DNA from: Condylostoma magnum | Taxonomy: Eukaryota > Ciliophora > Heterotrichea > Heterotrichida > Condylostomatidae | Assembly: GCA_920105805.1 (NCBI GenBank) | Contig: CAKKTI010000184.1 | Span: forward strand, 1-39,416 | DNA: 39,416 nt | Direction: 5' to 3' | Part shown: in pieces, positions 12,138-21,549 of the stretch | Layout of the letters: each line of letters starts with the position of its first letter | How positions within the stretch are numbered: position 1 is the stretch's first letter | The notes under the pieces: model-generated | The model's input: the letters and a program-made list of their open reading frames with translations, nothing else | Told to the model about the DNA's origin: nothing | Databases searched by the model: none | Made by a program: the position numbers and the translations under genes

Positions 12138-14402
12138 ATGAATTAAAGAAGAAAAATTAGCTATAGAACCAATTGCCATAACAGATAGAAAAGTACGGGA
12201 GCATAACCCTCATTTGTATAGTAAAAACTGCCCTACCTCCAAGAAGATGCTAATTACGACTCCTTCCTTAGTAGAAGTTTTCATTCAGAGGTGAACTAAA
12301 ATAAAATCAGTGACTTCAAAGGAAATTACGGAATAACTAATAAGTATTTTAATAAGGAGGCATAGCCACATAGAGCTAAAAGCTAAAATAAATCTGTTAA
12401 ATAAGTTGAAAAGGTAGATGAGGAAATATGTAAAAAATTAAAGACTATGAGTGTTAACGAATGATCATTTATAAAGATTTTTGAGAAATGATGAATTTAA
12501 GGTAATTAAAAGAGATGCTGTTAATTAAATGAAGTAAGAGCCTAAGTAAATCATTGAAAATTATGTTGATAAGAAATTCAACCTATAGTATAAAAATAGA
12601 GAAAAGAATCTATGTAGTGCCTATACAAATTAATCAACTAATTAATCAGATTTTTCCCTATTTATGATTATCTAATTGATGAAAGTTCAAATTAGAGTAA
12701 AGATAAAATAATTAATTTAGAAACATAACTGAAGAGCGTTTAGTTGGAATTTGAGGAGTATAAATATAATGTATAATAGAAAGCAGAGTCCTGATAGCGC
12801 TTAAATGATTAAATAAAATCTGAAGTAGCAGATCTATTCCCTACAAATGAAAAGGAATATGATTAATTTAGGGATAGAGTAATAGAATTAAATGAAAGGA
12901 ACAATAATGGAACGATTCAATGCTTAAAGGATCTATATGTTGACTTATAAAAACAAACTTCTATCCCATAACCCAGCAGTGGCTTGTACTTAAGTCCAGA
13001 GGAAATGGAAAAATAATTATTAGATAATATGATGTCCCTTCACTAATCAACTGCATATAGAGTCTTAAAGGCAATTTTGATATAAAGGTTTAAAGGTACA
13101 TCTTAGTACACATAAACTGAGGGAATTTTCATCGAGGAATAAAAATTTAAAGAACTGAAAAAGGGACATTAACAATAGACTTATTAAATCAAACAATTGT
13201 AAACACAAAAGGAGGAATATTTAAGAATAATTAGCCAAAAGGAACAAACTTGCTAAAAGTACTAAGAGAACAAACATCGCTATAAGGATGAAGTTGCTAA
13301 AGCTTTAATTGAAGCTGGGAAACTAGCAAATGATAAATAAAAGCTTTAAAACTAATTAAAACATATATAAATAATGAATTCTTTGATATCATAAGAAAAA
13401 AAGGTGCAAGATCGTTAGATTAAAGCATTGAAGGAGGGTAAGACAATAAATTACTATGCATAAGAATAGATTGAATAATTATAATAATTGTAAAATGAAA
13501 CATAGTAAGAGATTTAAGATCCTACAAATATCATTAATGACGAAGTTCAGAAAGTGATGATTAATTAAATTAGAAGAACTAGGAAAGTCTACAAAAGATA
13601 AATCTCTAAATCATCCGAAGAAACTATTGATTAAGTCACTGTAAATAAGGTAAAAAAGAGTAAAAAGGCATTATCGCCTTCATAAAGTAAAGAAACTGTG
13701 CTTACTCCAAAAGAATCTACTAAAAAGGTTAAAAAACAATGAGTGTACAATTATTAAAGGGAATCTGAGGAATCTAATAGTGAGAATAATATTGAAGAAG
13801 GTTAATGTATGAAAGTGACTACTAAAAGAAATTAACCTAGTAGTTATCATATAAGTGCAAGAAATAGAAGATCTATACCTGTTAATGATGCTAATAACTA
13901 TGAAAACAATGATAGTATTCCTGTATTAAAATATACTACTAAAGATTATTAAAAAAGCCCAATATAAGCAAAAGTTTCTGATTATAAATAAAAGAACTAT
14001 GTAAGTAATCAATTCAAACCAACTATAACTAAAAATGGAGTTCCAGTTTCTCCATAAGTTTAAAATAAATTTCCTGATATATAGCAAAGAGTTATAGTAA
14101 GTGAAGGAGGAAAGGAGCATGTAATTATAGATAGAGCAGCTTCTACCCAGAATGATTTTTAATGAAGGACTGTATTGGAGAATTCTAAATAGATTTAGTT
14201 TGATTATAATAATCCTAACTTTGAATGACTTACTGATGCGGATAATCAAATTGATGGCAAGAATCCAAGCCAAATTTACATGTTCAATCCTAATCAAGTG
14301 TTTGGATTAAGAGGAGATGCCTATTATAATACACATAACAGGGCTTTTCAAGCTAAGACTATAATTCCATCTAAATTTAAACCTGTATTTAAGCTTAGTT
14401 AA
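12138..14402 (+). CDS. Unrecognised coiled-coil protein, two tiny introns
   Basis: Removing two short GT-AG introns (12430-12451 and 12588-12601) gives one 742-aa reading frame. Exon 1 encodes a basic N-terminus. Exon 2 holds a helical stretch (LQRFLRNDEFKVIKRD). Exon 3 carries long charged coiled-coil segments (KIINLETQLKSVQLEFEEY, DRVIELNERN, about residues 170-440) and then a basic, Ser/Asn-rich tail ending in VFGLRGDAYYN and KFKPVFKLS. Four Trp are all TGA (ESWQRL, KQWVYN, FQWRTV, FEWLTD); no in-frame TGG is seen. Without splicing the frame passes through a dense cluster of TGA codons near 12460-12570, which supports the introns. The end is TAA TAA at 14400-14405, then TGA at 14409-14411. 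No family is recognised; a cytoskeletal role is only a guess. Confidence 0.65.
12430..12451 (+). other. Probable 22-nt intron
   Basis: It begins GTAAAAAATT and ends CTATGAG. Its removal shifts the frame by one base and joins DEEI to LLTNDHLQRFL, a clean coding frame. Alternatives exist, such as a 13-nt GT-AG segment at 12405-12417, so the exact borders are uncertain, but some frame change here is needed. Confidence 0.5.
12588..12601 (+). other. Probable 14-nt intron GTATAAAAATAGAG
   Basis: Its removal joins KKFNLQ to KESMQCLYKLINQ and restores the frame used by the rest of the gene. It has the same length and a similar sequence (GTATA...AG) to the 14-nt intron in the kinase-like gene at 38392-38405. 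Confidence 0.65.
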
Positions 14403-14479
14403 TAAAAATGAATTAGATTATAATAAAGGGAAAATTTAACTAACTAGTTAATGTATTCTATTTTCATTATATTTAAAAT

Positions 14480-15975
14480 GAGCTATATGGACTTCCTTTC
14501 AATTAGAAGATAGAAGCTTATAGAGTTTAGTATATATCAAAGGTAAATTATTAAGATAATTATGTAATTATAGAAGTAATGCTGAATATATTACCTTTTA
14601 ATCATGTAAATTTATCAATTAGGAGTACAAGCTCTAATATATACAGAACTTGGTCTGATAATAATATCAAAATTGGGACTAATATTTTCAGTTCCAGTTT
14701 TCCTAACATTTTTCTTTATAATTTGCGCAAATTATAATATAAACGTGGATTATATTTGTTATTCAGTTAATTCTTTTACATTTAGGTTTGAAAAATGTGA
14801 AAATCATTGAATTAGTAGCCTTACCTCTTTCTATGAATTTAAGTAAACTATACGAAAAATACAGATAATCTTGACTAAAAGAGTTATAATCAAATGTTGC
14901 TATTTGATTATTAGAGCTAAGATAATTCATTGCTGTATGTAATAATATGACTTATTTAATGCATTTGACAAAGAAAGCTAGCAAATTAACATAATCAAAA
15001 TGCGATTCAGAGATTAAAATTTTTCTATTAATCTTTAGAACTCAGTAAAAATAATGAAAAGTATAGATCTACAAATGAAAAAGGAAAGCTGATTATTGTA
15101 CTAGGAAAGGTTGCTAAAAGTACTTTACTTCTAGGCCTACTAAATGAGATAAATAGCAAGCAACGCTCTAGAAGTATCTAAGGTTCATTTGCATGTGTTG
15201 GATAAGATCCTGTACTATTTAATTACACAATTTAAGAGATATAATATTCAGTAAACCCTTTGGTTAAGAGAAATATAAATAAGCTGTATAAGGTTTTAAT
15301 TTAGAAGTTGATTTTAAAGATGAAGATATAGCAATAGTCGAATATAAAGGAGCTAAATTAATTAGAGGTTAAAAGCAATTATATTATTAGCTGCTTTAGC
15401 CTTATTTGCAAATTTTATATTGCTGAATGATACACAGAAATTAAAGGATGATATTAATTGTCAAATAAGAATGTAATAGTAATCTTCCATATGTTTTAAA
15501 AGGACTTAAAAATAAAATCTGATTAAAAATCCAGAATAATTGGAAGAACTGGAAAAAGCTTCTATTCCAGACACTGTTTAATAAGGCTAAATTTGATAGA
15601 TAGATAATATATAAGTTAAGTTTCAAGGAATTAGTAGAATTCCTCCCTTTTTTTGAAGGAATATTTAGGCAAAACATAGATCCTCTTATATTATACAGAT
15701 AGTAAAATATAAGTCGCTTTAAAGTTGTCTGACTTATTGAATAGTTCAGAAAAACAAATGGATTGTTAGATAAAATATATTTGTTTAGCTAGAGCACTTA
15801 TTAGGAGAACTAAAATATTAATTTTTGATAATCCAATATATTTACTTACATACTGGTGAAGTTTATTTAAAAGGGTATAATTTTCAAGATTTCACAATTA
15901 TAACAATTTAACATATAGAAGATACTTTTAAAGGCTATAGTTAGAAAAGGAAAATATTAGTAATATAAGGTAAGT
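14480..15975 (+). pseudogene. Decayed ABCC (MRP-type) ABC transporter gene
   Basis: Remnants of a full-length multidrug-resistance-protein-type ABC transporter occur in order but in different frames. A membrane-domain piece (ALIYTELGL, LGLIFSVPVFL, about 14625-14715) comes first. The first nucleotide-binding domain follows (KSTLLLGLLNEI, GSFACVGQDPVLF, about 15085-15390), and the second lies at about 15535-15970 (IIGRTGKSF, ICLARALIRRTKILI, TIITIQHIEDT, RKILVIQG). Walker A is short in both NBDs (GKVAKST, GRTGKS), the LSGGQ signature is lost in the second, and DEAT has become DNPI. The frame changes at least two or three times, and the whole is much shorter than a normal ABCC protein. Tiny introns could explain some frame changes but not the lost motifs. 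It lies tail-to-tail with the membrane-protein gene at 16024. Confidence 0.75.
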
Positions 15976-16023
15976 TTCAATTAGTTAGTTTAATAGTTTT
16001 ATTAAAAGTGACGATATTAGGAA

Positions 16024-17301
16024 TCAAGGTTTTTATGTTTCAATTTCTTAAGAATCTATCTTTTAATCCTCTTCTATATAAAATTGGTCTATTTAATTGG
16101 CTAATGCTTTGTTTTAATAGATTAATTATTTTTAAAGCATAAATTTTGATATATAGTTTTAATATTTATTATTAAAAACTGAGAAGTCTCCATTAATTAG
16201 AATAAGTAAAAATTCCAAAATGAAAATATATTTATTATATAGCTACAGATAATAAGTAGTTGGAAAGATTTAGGCTAAATTTCCACCGCATTCCACTTGT
16301 ATATTTAGTATAGCTTAAAGTAAAAGGTATCCTATTTCTATTAGTAAGATTCCCTTTATTTAAAACACTAAGTTTTAGCTTATTTAACAGTTATAAAGTC
16401 AAATTGATATAAATACACGTCTTTTTAAGTCTAGATGCAAGTAGTCATCATACACTCTTTGCAAATCAAATCCCAATGTACATGCATATTTTACAATAAA
16501 AATATGAAGTAAAGGCAAGCTACCTCCTAGAATAAACAAAGAAAACGCAATTTTGCATCTTATGTTAAAAGTTTAAACATTTAAGAATACTAAGATATTG
16601 ACTAATCTTCTTTAATAATACAAACTCCTATTAACTTTCCCAATAGGATTTCCTTTGATAATACCAATTTTTATACATAGTATACCTTTTCTAAAAGCAA
16701 TTAGAAGCTAAATAATTCAGATATTCAATAATAAAAGTAAAAACTGTATACTTGCAATCATAAAAAGGATTGGTTTAATTTCAGCATAAGAAAGGGTCAT
16801 TGAAAAACTAATAGTGCAAGTAAAAGTTTTGCAAACCTAAATACACAAGATAAATCTATGAAAAGGAAATAAAGTTTTGAAATAGTTAATTCATAATTAT
16901 CTCCTATTTAAATAACAAAAAAGACATAATAAAGTAACAATAGACTTAACAATAACACACCAAGCCAATCTAAATTCGGTAAATGTGGAAAACATGCTCA
17001 TAGACTATCATAGTTGTGCTAAAAGCTACATAGGAAGCGCTAGAAAGAATCCTAAATATAAAGATTAACTAAATTAAATAGAAAACTAAAAACTAGTTAA
17101 AATCAAAGAATTTCAAAACAAAATCAAATTAAATAAAACTCATTTCTAATTGGAAAGCACGAGAAACTGGAAGGATGGTAGTATATATTTTTAATAATAA
17201 ATAATAACTCTATAAAATAATTAGAAAATCTACATAAACATGAAAAGTGCTATAATCTCTAATAACAGTAATCCTATCAAATATACACTCATAACTCCCA
17301 T
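16024..17301 (-). CDS. Multipass (about 7-TM) membrane protein, unrecognised
   Basis: The 425-aa frame runs without a break from the ATG at 17299-17301 to TGA 16024-16026. Hydrophobic segments occur at about residues 5-30, 48-70, 75-95, 110-130, 165-205 (long, probably two), 250-272 and further toward the C-terminus. Positive residues cluster between some of them (KGNPIGKVNRSLYYQRR). The C-terminus is acidic and Gln-rich (EEDQKIDSQEIETQ). Six of seven Trp are TGA. The size and TM count resemble seven-TM receptor-like proteins of ciliates, but I see no diagnostic motif. It is head-to-head with the mitochondrial RRF-like gene, the two start codons only 14 bp apart. Confidence 0.65.
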
Positions 17302-17315
17302 ATTTAATTATATAA
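17302..17315. promoter_or_regulatory. 14-bp gap between divergent start codons
   Basis: The ATG of the minus-strand membrane protein and the ATG of the plus-strand mitochondrial gene flank these 14 AT-rich bases. If both starts are right, each gene's 5' UTR and promoter must overlap the other's coding sequence. The mitochondrial presequence at 17316 supports that start; the membrane protein could instead start at its Met4. Confidence 0.4.
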
Positions 17316-17939
17316 ATGCTCGCATTTCGTCAATTCTCTCGACTAGTACGACTCTTTGGTGCAAAAGCAGCCCCAACTGAAGCAAACCCACCATAATAAC
17401 CTATAACTCCAACCTTCTCCAACGAACCATTCAACATGGCCTAATATATCCACTCTCTAAAATTAAGTGGTAACATTCCTCAAAAATCACTAGGAAATCT
17501 GCCAGAACGTCTAGCAGAAGTAGTCAATCAAGCAAAATTTAGTGCACATAAAATCCCTGGTACTCGTGGATTCTTCTATAACCTTCAAGTTTACACTTTT
17601 GGAGAATTTGTGAGACTCAAGGATGCTGCGATTGTAAGAATAAAGTCTAAAAATGAATTTGAAGTAGTGTCTTTAAGTCCTAATAACGCTGGAATTCTAG
17701 AAGATGCGATTGTTAGATCAGGAGTAGAGGCTGAGGTGTAAAGGAAGTTTGATGTTATAAATGTAAAAGTTAAGAAATAGGTGGACGTTAACTCAGAGCT
17801 AAAGAAGGTCAAAGAGGCTGCTAATGCTAAAGTAAAGGAAATTTAAGCTGAAGGGTAAAAGAGATTAAGTAATGATCCTGGCTTTAAAGCTTTAGTTGAT
17901 GGTACTTTAGGAGAAATAAGCAAAATAGTAGTGTACTAG
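17316..17939 (+). CDS. Probable mitochondrial ribosome recycling factor
   Basis: The 207-aa product starts MLAFRQFSRLVRLFGAK, a typical Arg-rich, acid-poor mitochondrial presequence. The body aligns by eye with ribosome recycling factor. It has a central beta region (LQVYTFGEFVRLKDAAIVRI, matching the bacterial IVVEYYG...PLRQLA...V pattern), a helix LEDAIVRSG where RRF has VEKAIMAS, and a long C-terminal helix (ELKKVKEAANAKVKEIQAEG). RRF splits post-termination ribosomes together with EF-G. The similarity is structural rather than exact, and the usual RTGRAS segment is replaced by PGTRGF, so the call is moderate. Stop is taken as TAG 17937-17939; TGA at 17961-17963 is the alternative. No Trp is present. 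Confidence 0.55.
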
Positions 17940-18138
17940 TTTAGTTATAGAATTTTAAAATGATATGTGTTGTAATCATTGGCGAATTTTACTATTTGTA
18001 GTTTTTTAATTATATGTGAGATGATAGAATATATTTTAATACAAAAGAACCGTAAATATCTAGTATTGCTGTATACTTATAACGATTGTAGCTAGATCAT
18101 GTTTATTGTTTAAGATTTTATCTAGTTATATAAAATAA

Positions 18139-19290
18139 ATGTCCAGTTTTGTCCCAGAACTTAGAAGAATTAGAACCAATATCAGCAACACCAATACATC
18201 CTAAGAGATATTTGCAAAATCTTAAAGTAAAAAGTTCCTGAGGCCACTAAGAAACAGGCCTTAAGTTAACATTTTTAGTAGTACTTTTGATAGAGAGGGA
18301 TTACAGGAATAAATTTTAAGCCTAAAAAAATCAAATAATGAGCTAAACTAGCAGAATGTCCTTATGAATACAAAATTACTACAATATAGAAAGAAAATCA
18401 AATTGTTAAATTAAAGGGTGAAAGTGGTAGAGCACGGGAATTGTGAGTAAAGAATGCAATAATACATACAGCATCTTTAATCAAGAATACTGAAAAAAGA
18501 TAGATTAATTTCACAATTAACGTACAAAAAAAATCAAAGCAAGCCGTAAAGGCTTTAAATATTGCAATAAAACTATAATTCCTTGATTCAAAAGCCTAAA
18601 AAGTAACAAAATTAACAATAGCCTCCAATTACTATTAATTAAGATCCTCTTTAATCTTGTAATCACCAAAGAGAAATATAACACCTTAAAAGCCAAGTAA
18701 ACAATTTATAGAAATAAAACAAAATTCTATAGCAAAATTATCAAAAGATTTTAGATGCAAATAAAGTTTAAACACAAAATACGAAAGGATTACCCGTTGA
18801 GGACTTGCATAATAAATTTAGAGAAATGTAATAAGAGTTTAGTGATAAATTAACAACTCTACAAAAGGAAAACTAAGCTAAACTCAAAAAGAAGGATAAA
18901 ATAATCAAGAGTATGAATACCTAAGATAGATTAACTTAACAGCGGAGTTTTTTGAGATACAATTTAACTGAGCAATTGCATTCAGATGCTTCGTGTATTT
19001 CAAGAGAAGGGATAATTTCTAAGGTCAAACTTTAATTGGAGAGGAATGGTAAAACTATTTAAAGTGTTTTCCAGTAATACGAGGGGATCAAAACAATATC
19101 ATAGGAAGATTTGTATGAGCTTTTAATACAAAAGCAATGTGGAATTTCATTTAATCTTATATAAAAGCTAGCCCGAGAGCTAGGATAAGAAAATGATGTA
19201 GTTATACAAGATTTGATTGAAAGAATTGATGAAATGAATGAAATTGAACAAAATAGCTGTGAAATCTCATTTTCAAGCGATACTGAGTAG
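18139..19290 (+). CDS. Coiled-coil protein with C-terminal EF-hand-like region
   Basis: The 383-aa product has a basic N-terminus, coiled-coil segments (LQEQILSLKKSNNELNQQN; IQHLKSQVNNLQKQNKILQ; about residues 50-110 and 175-265) separated by a Gln/Pro-rich linker, and a C-terminal helical region. The latter (KLQLERNGKTIQSVFQQYEG, ISQEDLYELL, IQDLIERIDEM, about residues 295-370) resembles a degenerate EF-hand pair as found in ciliary coiled-coil proteins. It is very rich in UAA/UAG-encoded Gln and has no Trp. I end it at TAG 19288-19290. Otherwise the frame would run to TGA 19939-19941, straight across the opposing gene in antisense. Its stop is 4 bp from the stop of that gene. Confidence 0.65.
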
Positions 19291-19294
19291 TTTA

Positions 19295-19690
19295 TTAAAG
19301 TAATTTGCCTTGATTCCAGCTTTTTAAAATTATTAAGTTCTTACGTCCAGGAGTTATAACAGCCTTTTACTTATTTCTAATTCTCAGTAGCATTCTTTCT
19401 AAACAACTGCTTTTAGGTCTTGCCATTGCGAACATTTGATAACTTCTTTCAATAGAGGATCTAGAGCTATCTTTATTCTCCTTATCTCTTTCAGTAGCGT
19501 ACCGAACGTTCCCCTTTACTTTTACTAATATTGGAACTCTATTTCCAGACTAACGAATATTCTTATGCTGTGTTGATAAAGTTCTTTAAATTCCTTATTA
19601 TAATCCTATATTTCTAAATAGCCCATCTCTTATTGTTTCTATATCTTTAGAATTAATTTACGGGCTAATATTAGCTGTTCGACTTTTCAT
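19295..19690 (-). CDS. Unrecognised 131-aa basic protein
   Basis: Reading from the ATG at 19688-19690 gives a clean, protein-like sequence with a Ser/Thr/Asn-rich N-terminus, a charged middle (RYATERDKENKDSSRSSIE) and a basic C-terminal part (LERMLLRIRNKQK, TPGRKNLIILKSWNQG). It ends at a TAA TAA doublet (19295-19297 and 19292-19294). If only UGA were a stop, the frame would continue more than 200 bp in antisense through the conserved-looking part of the opposing gene. This pair is therefore strong evidence that UAA terminates here. No family is recognised. It is divergent from eIF2-gamma, with 247 bp between. Confidence 0.6.
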
Positions 19691-19937
19691 AAAACGATTT
19701 TAAATTCCCTATTTTTAAAACTGTTATAGGTAGTATAAGAAAGGTAACGTTTTATTGTACTTATTTACGTTTCTAATTATATTTGATGCGCAGATATCAA
19801 AAAATCGCTATTTAGTTAATTAAGAAGAAAAGATAAAAGGCTTAAAAGCTAAATCAATGCCTAATTCAAGTAATTTTGCCAAAAACTGCCTCAATATACT
19901 AAATCATTAACATATAAGAAATAACTCCTTTAATATA

Positions 19938-21341
19938 ATGACTATCCCAAATAGTCCACTTCCCATAAAAATGGCTCAAAGCTAATCAGAATCATCCCCT
20001 TTACCCTTAGACCCATCAACTCTTTCCCCTCTTTCTCCAGAAGTAATGAAAAACCAAGCCACTATAAACATAGGCACAATAGGCCATGTATCCCACGGTA
20101 AAAGTACAGTGGTCCACGCTATTTCTAAAATCCGAACTTAAAGACACAGTCAAGAGCGTATTCGCAACATAACAATCCGCCTAGGCTATGCAAATGCAAA
20201 AGTCTTTAAATGCTAATGCCCTGAGCCAGACTGCTTCCATTCCTTTGGCTCTAAAGAAGACTCCCCAAAATGTGATAAATGCTAGAGTTAGATGGAGCTT
20301 ATAAGACACATTAGTTTCGTAGATTGTCCAGGTCACGATATTCTCATGGCAACTATGCTGGGAGGAGCAGCTGTTATGGACGCAGCTCTGTTATTAATTG
20401 CAGCGAGTGAATCGTGTCCATAACCTTAGACCTCAGAGCACTTAGCAGCCTTAGAAATAATGAACTTGGATAATATCATAATACTATAGAATAAAGTAGA
20501 CCTGCTCTACTAGGAACAGATGGCCATGTCTCATTATGACCAAATTAAAGCCTATATTGCAAGAACAAAGGCCTCAAATGCACCCATTATACCCATATCT
20601 GCGCAGTTTGGACACAATATAGACTACGTTCTGAAAAGTATATACGAAAATGTACCGGTTCCTGTAAGAGATTTCACGTCTTCTCCTAGGTTAATCATTA
20701 TAAGAAGTTTTGATGTTAATAATCCAGGCTAGGATGCAGATAAGTTAGTCGGAGGAGTTGCCGGAGGTAGTATATTAAGAGGAATTTTGAGGGTTGGGGA
20801 TGAAATTGAAATAAAACCCGGCATTGTTTCTCCTAGTGCCCAGGGAGGTAATATATGCACACCTATTCGATCGTAGATTGTAAGTTTATATGCTGAGAAG
20901 AATCAACTAGAATTTGCTGTACCTGGAGGACTTATTGGAGTCGGGTTGAAAGTTGACCCTTCGATTACTAGATCAGATAATATTGTAGGGTAAGTACTAG
21001 GACATCCTGGAGAGTTGCCAGATGTATATACAGAGATAGAAATCAATTATTACTTACTGAAAAGATTGCTAGGAGTAAAGGCTGATAACTCAAGAACCCG
21101 CAGTGATAGAATTCCTAAGCTAAGAAGGGATGAGTATTTAATGATTAATGTTGGAAGTACTTCTACAGGTGGAAGGGTTTTAAGAGTCAAGGCCAACAAC
21201 ACTATTACAGCTATGGCTAAAATTGAGTTGACAAAGCCAGCTTGCTGTTAAGTTGGAGAGAAGATCGCATTATCAAGAAGAATCAACAAGCATTGGAGGC
21301 TGATTGGATGGGGAGAAATTACTCAAGGCACTGCTATTTGA
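19938..21341 (+). CDS. EIF2S3: Translation initiation factor 2 subunit gamma (eIF2-gamma)
   Basis: eIF2-gamma is the GTP-binding core of the ternary complex that delivers initiator Met-tRNA to the 40S ribosome. The 467-aa product has the family length. It shows P-loop GHVSHGKST (about residue 49), switch [12 protein letters not shown], a four-Cys zinc knuckle (CQCPEPDC...CDKC), DCPGHD, NKVDL and then domains II/III ending [18 protein letters not shown], the conserved C-terminus. Gln is encoded largely by UAA/UAG; both Trp are TGG. The true stop is TGA 21339-21341 at the expected end, and the last 29 codons use CAA for Gln with no UAA/UAG. The ATG at 19938 is used; a second Met occurs at residue 12. 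No intron is seen. Confidence 0.97.
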
Positions 21342-21464
21342 GTTAGGTAAAACAGATATAAAGTTAAAATGTGTTTTATTAGATGGATGATATCAGGTTT
21401 ATAGAGTTTTAGCAATGGTGTACTTCCAGAGAGTTTATATAAACAATTTTATAAGTTTTAGTAA

Positions 21465-21537
21465 GCCGAGGTAGCTCAATTGGGAGAGCGTAAGACTGAA
21501 GATCTTAAGGTCCCCGGTTCGATCCCGGGTCTCGGCA
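21465..21537 (+). tRNA. tRNA-Phe (GAA)
   Basis: The 73-nt cloverleaf has acceptor GCCGAGG paired with TCTCGGC (one G-U), discriminator A, D arm GCTC...GAGC, anticodon stem TAAGA/TCTTA with loop CTGAAGA (anticodon GAA), and T arm CCCGG-TTCGATC-CCGGG. The A box (TAGCTCAATTGG) and B box (GGTTCGATCCC) are good. No intron, and CCA is not encoded. It lies just 12 bp before the start codon of the DNA polymerase gene. Confidence 0.97.
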
Positions 21538-21538
21538 C

Positions 21539-21543
21539 TTTTT
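21539..21543 (+). terminator. RNA polymerase III T-run terminator
   Basis: Five T residues directly follow the tRNA-Phe gene, the usual pol III stop signal. They sit within the 12-bp gap before the next start codon. Confidence 0.75.
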
Positions 21544-21549
21544 ATATAA

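Noticed and set aside
12459-12570. Unspliced reading of the coiled-coil gene through a dense TGA cluster
   Set aside because: About six Trp in 45 codons is out of character, and two short introns give a much better protein.
13926-14297. Minus-strand ORF with hydrophobic residues
   Set aside because: It is the antisense shadow of the Asn/Lys-rich coiled-coil gene.
14480-15975. A functional ABC transporter rebuilt with tiny introns
   Set aside because: Several frame changes lack GT-AG segments of suitable length that I could find, and catalytic motifs are lost in both NBDs.
19291-19941. Extension of the coiled-coil/EF-hand gene to the next TGA
   Set aside because: The extension lies antisense to the 131-aa gene and turns into Phe/Leu/Tyr-rich noise.
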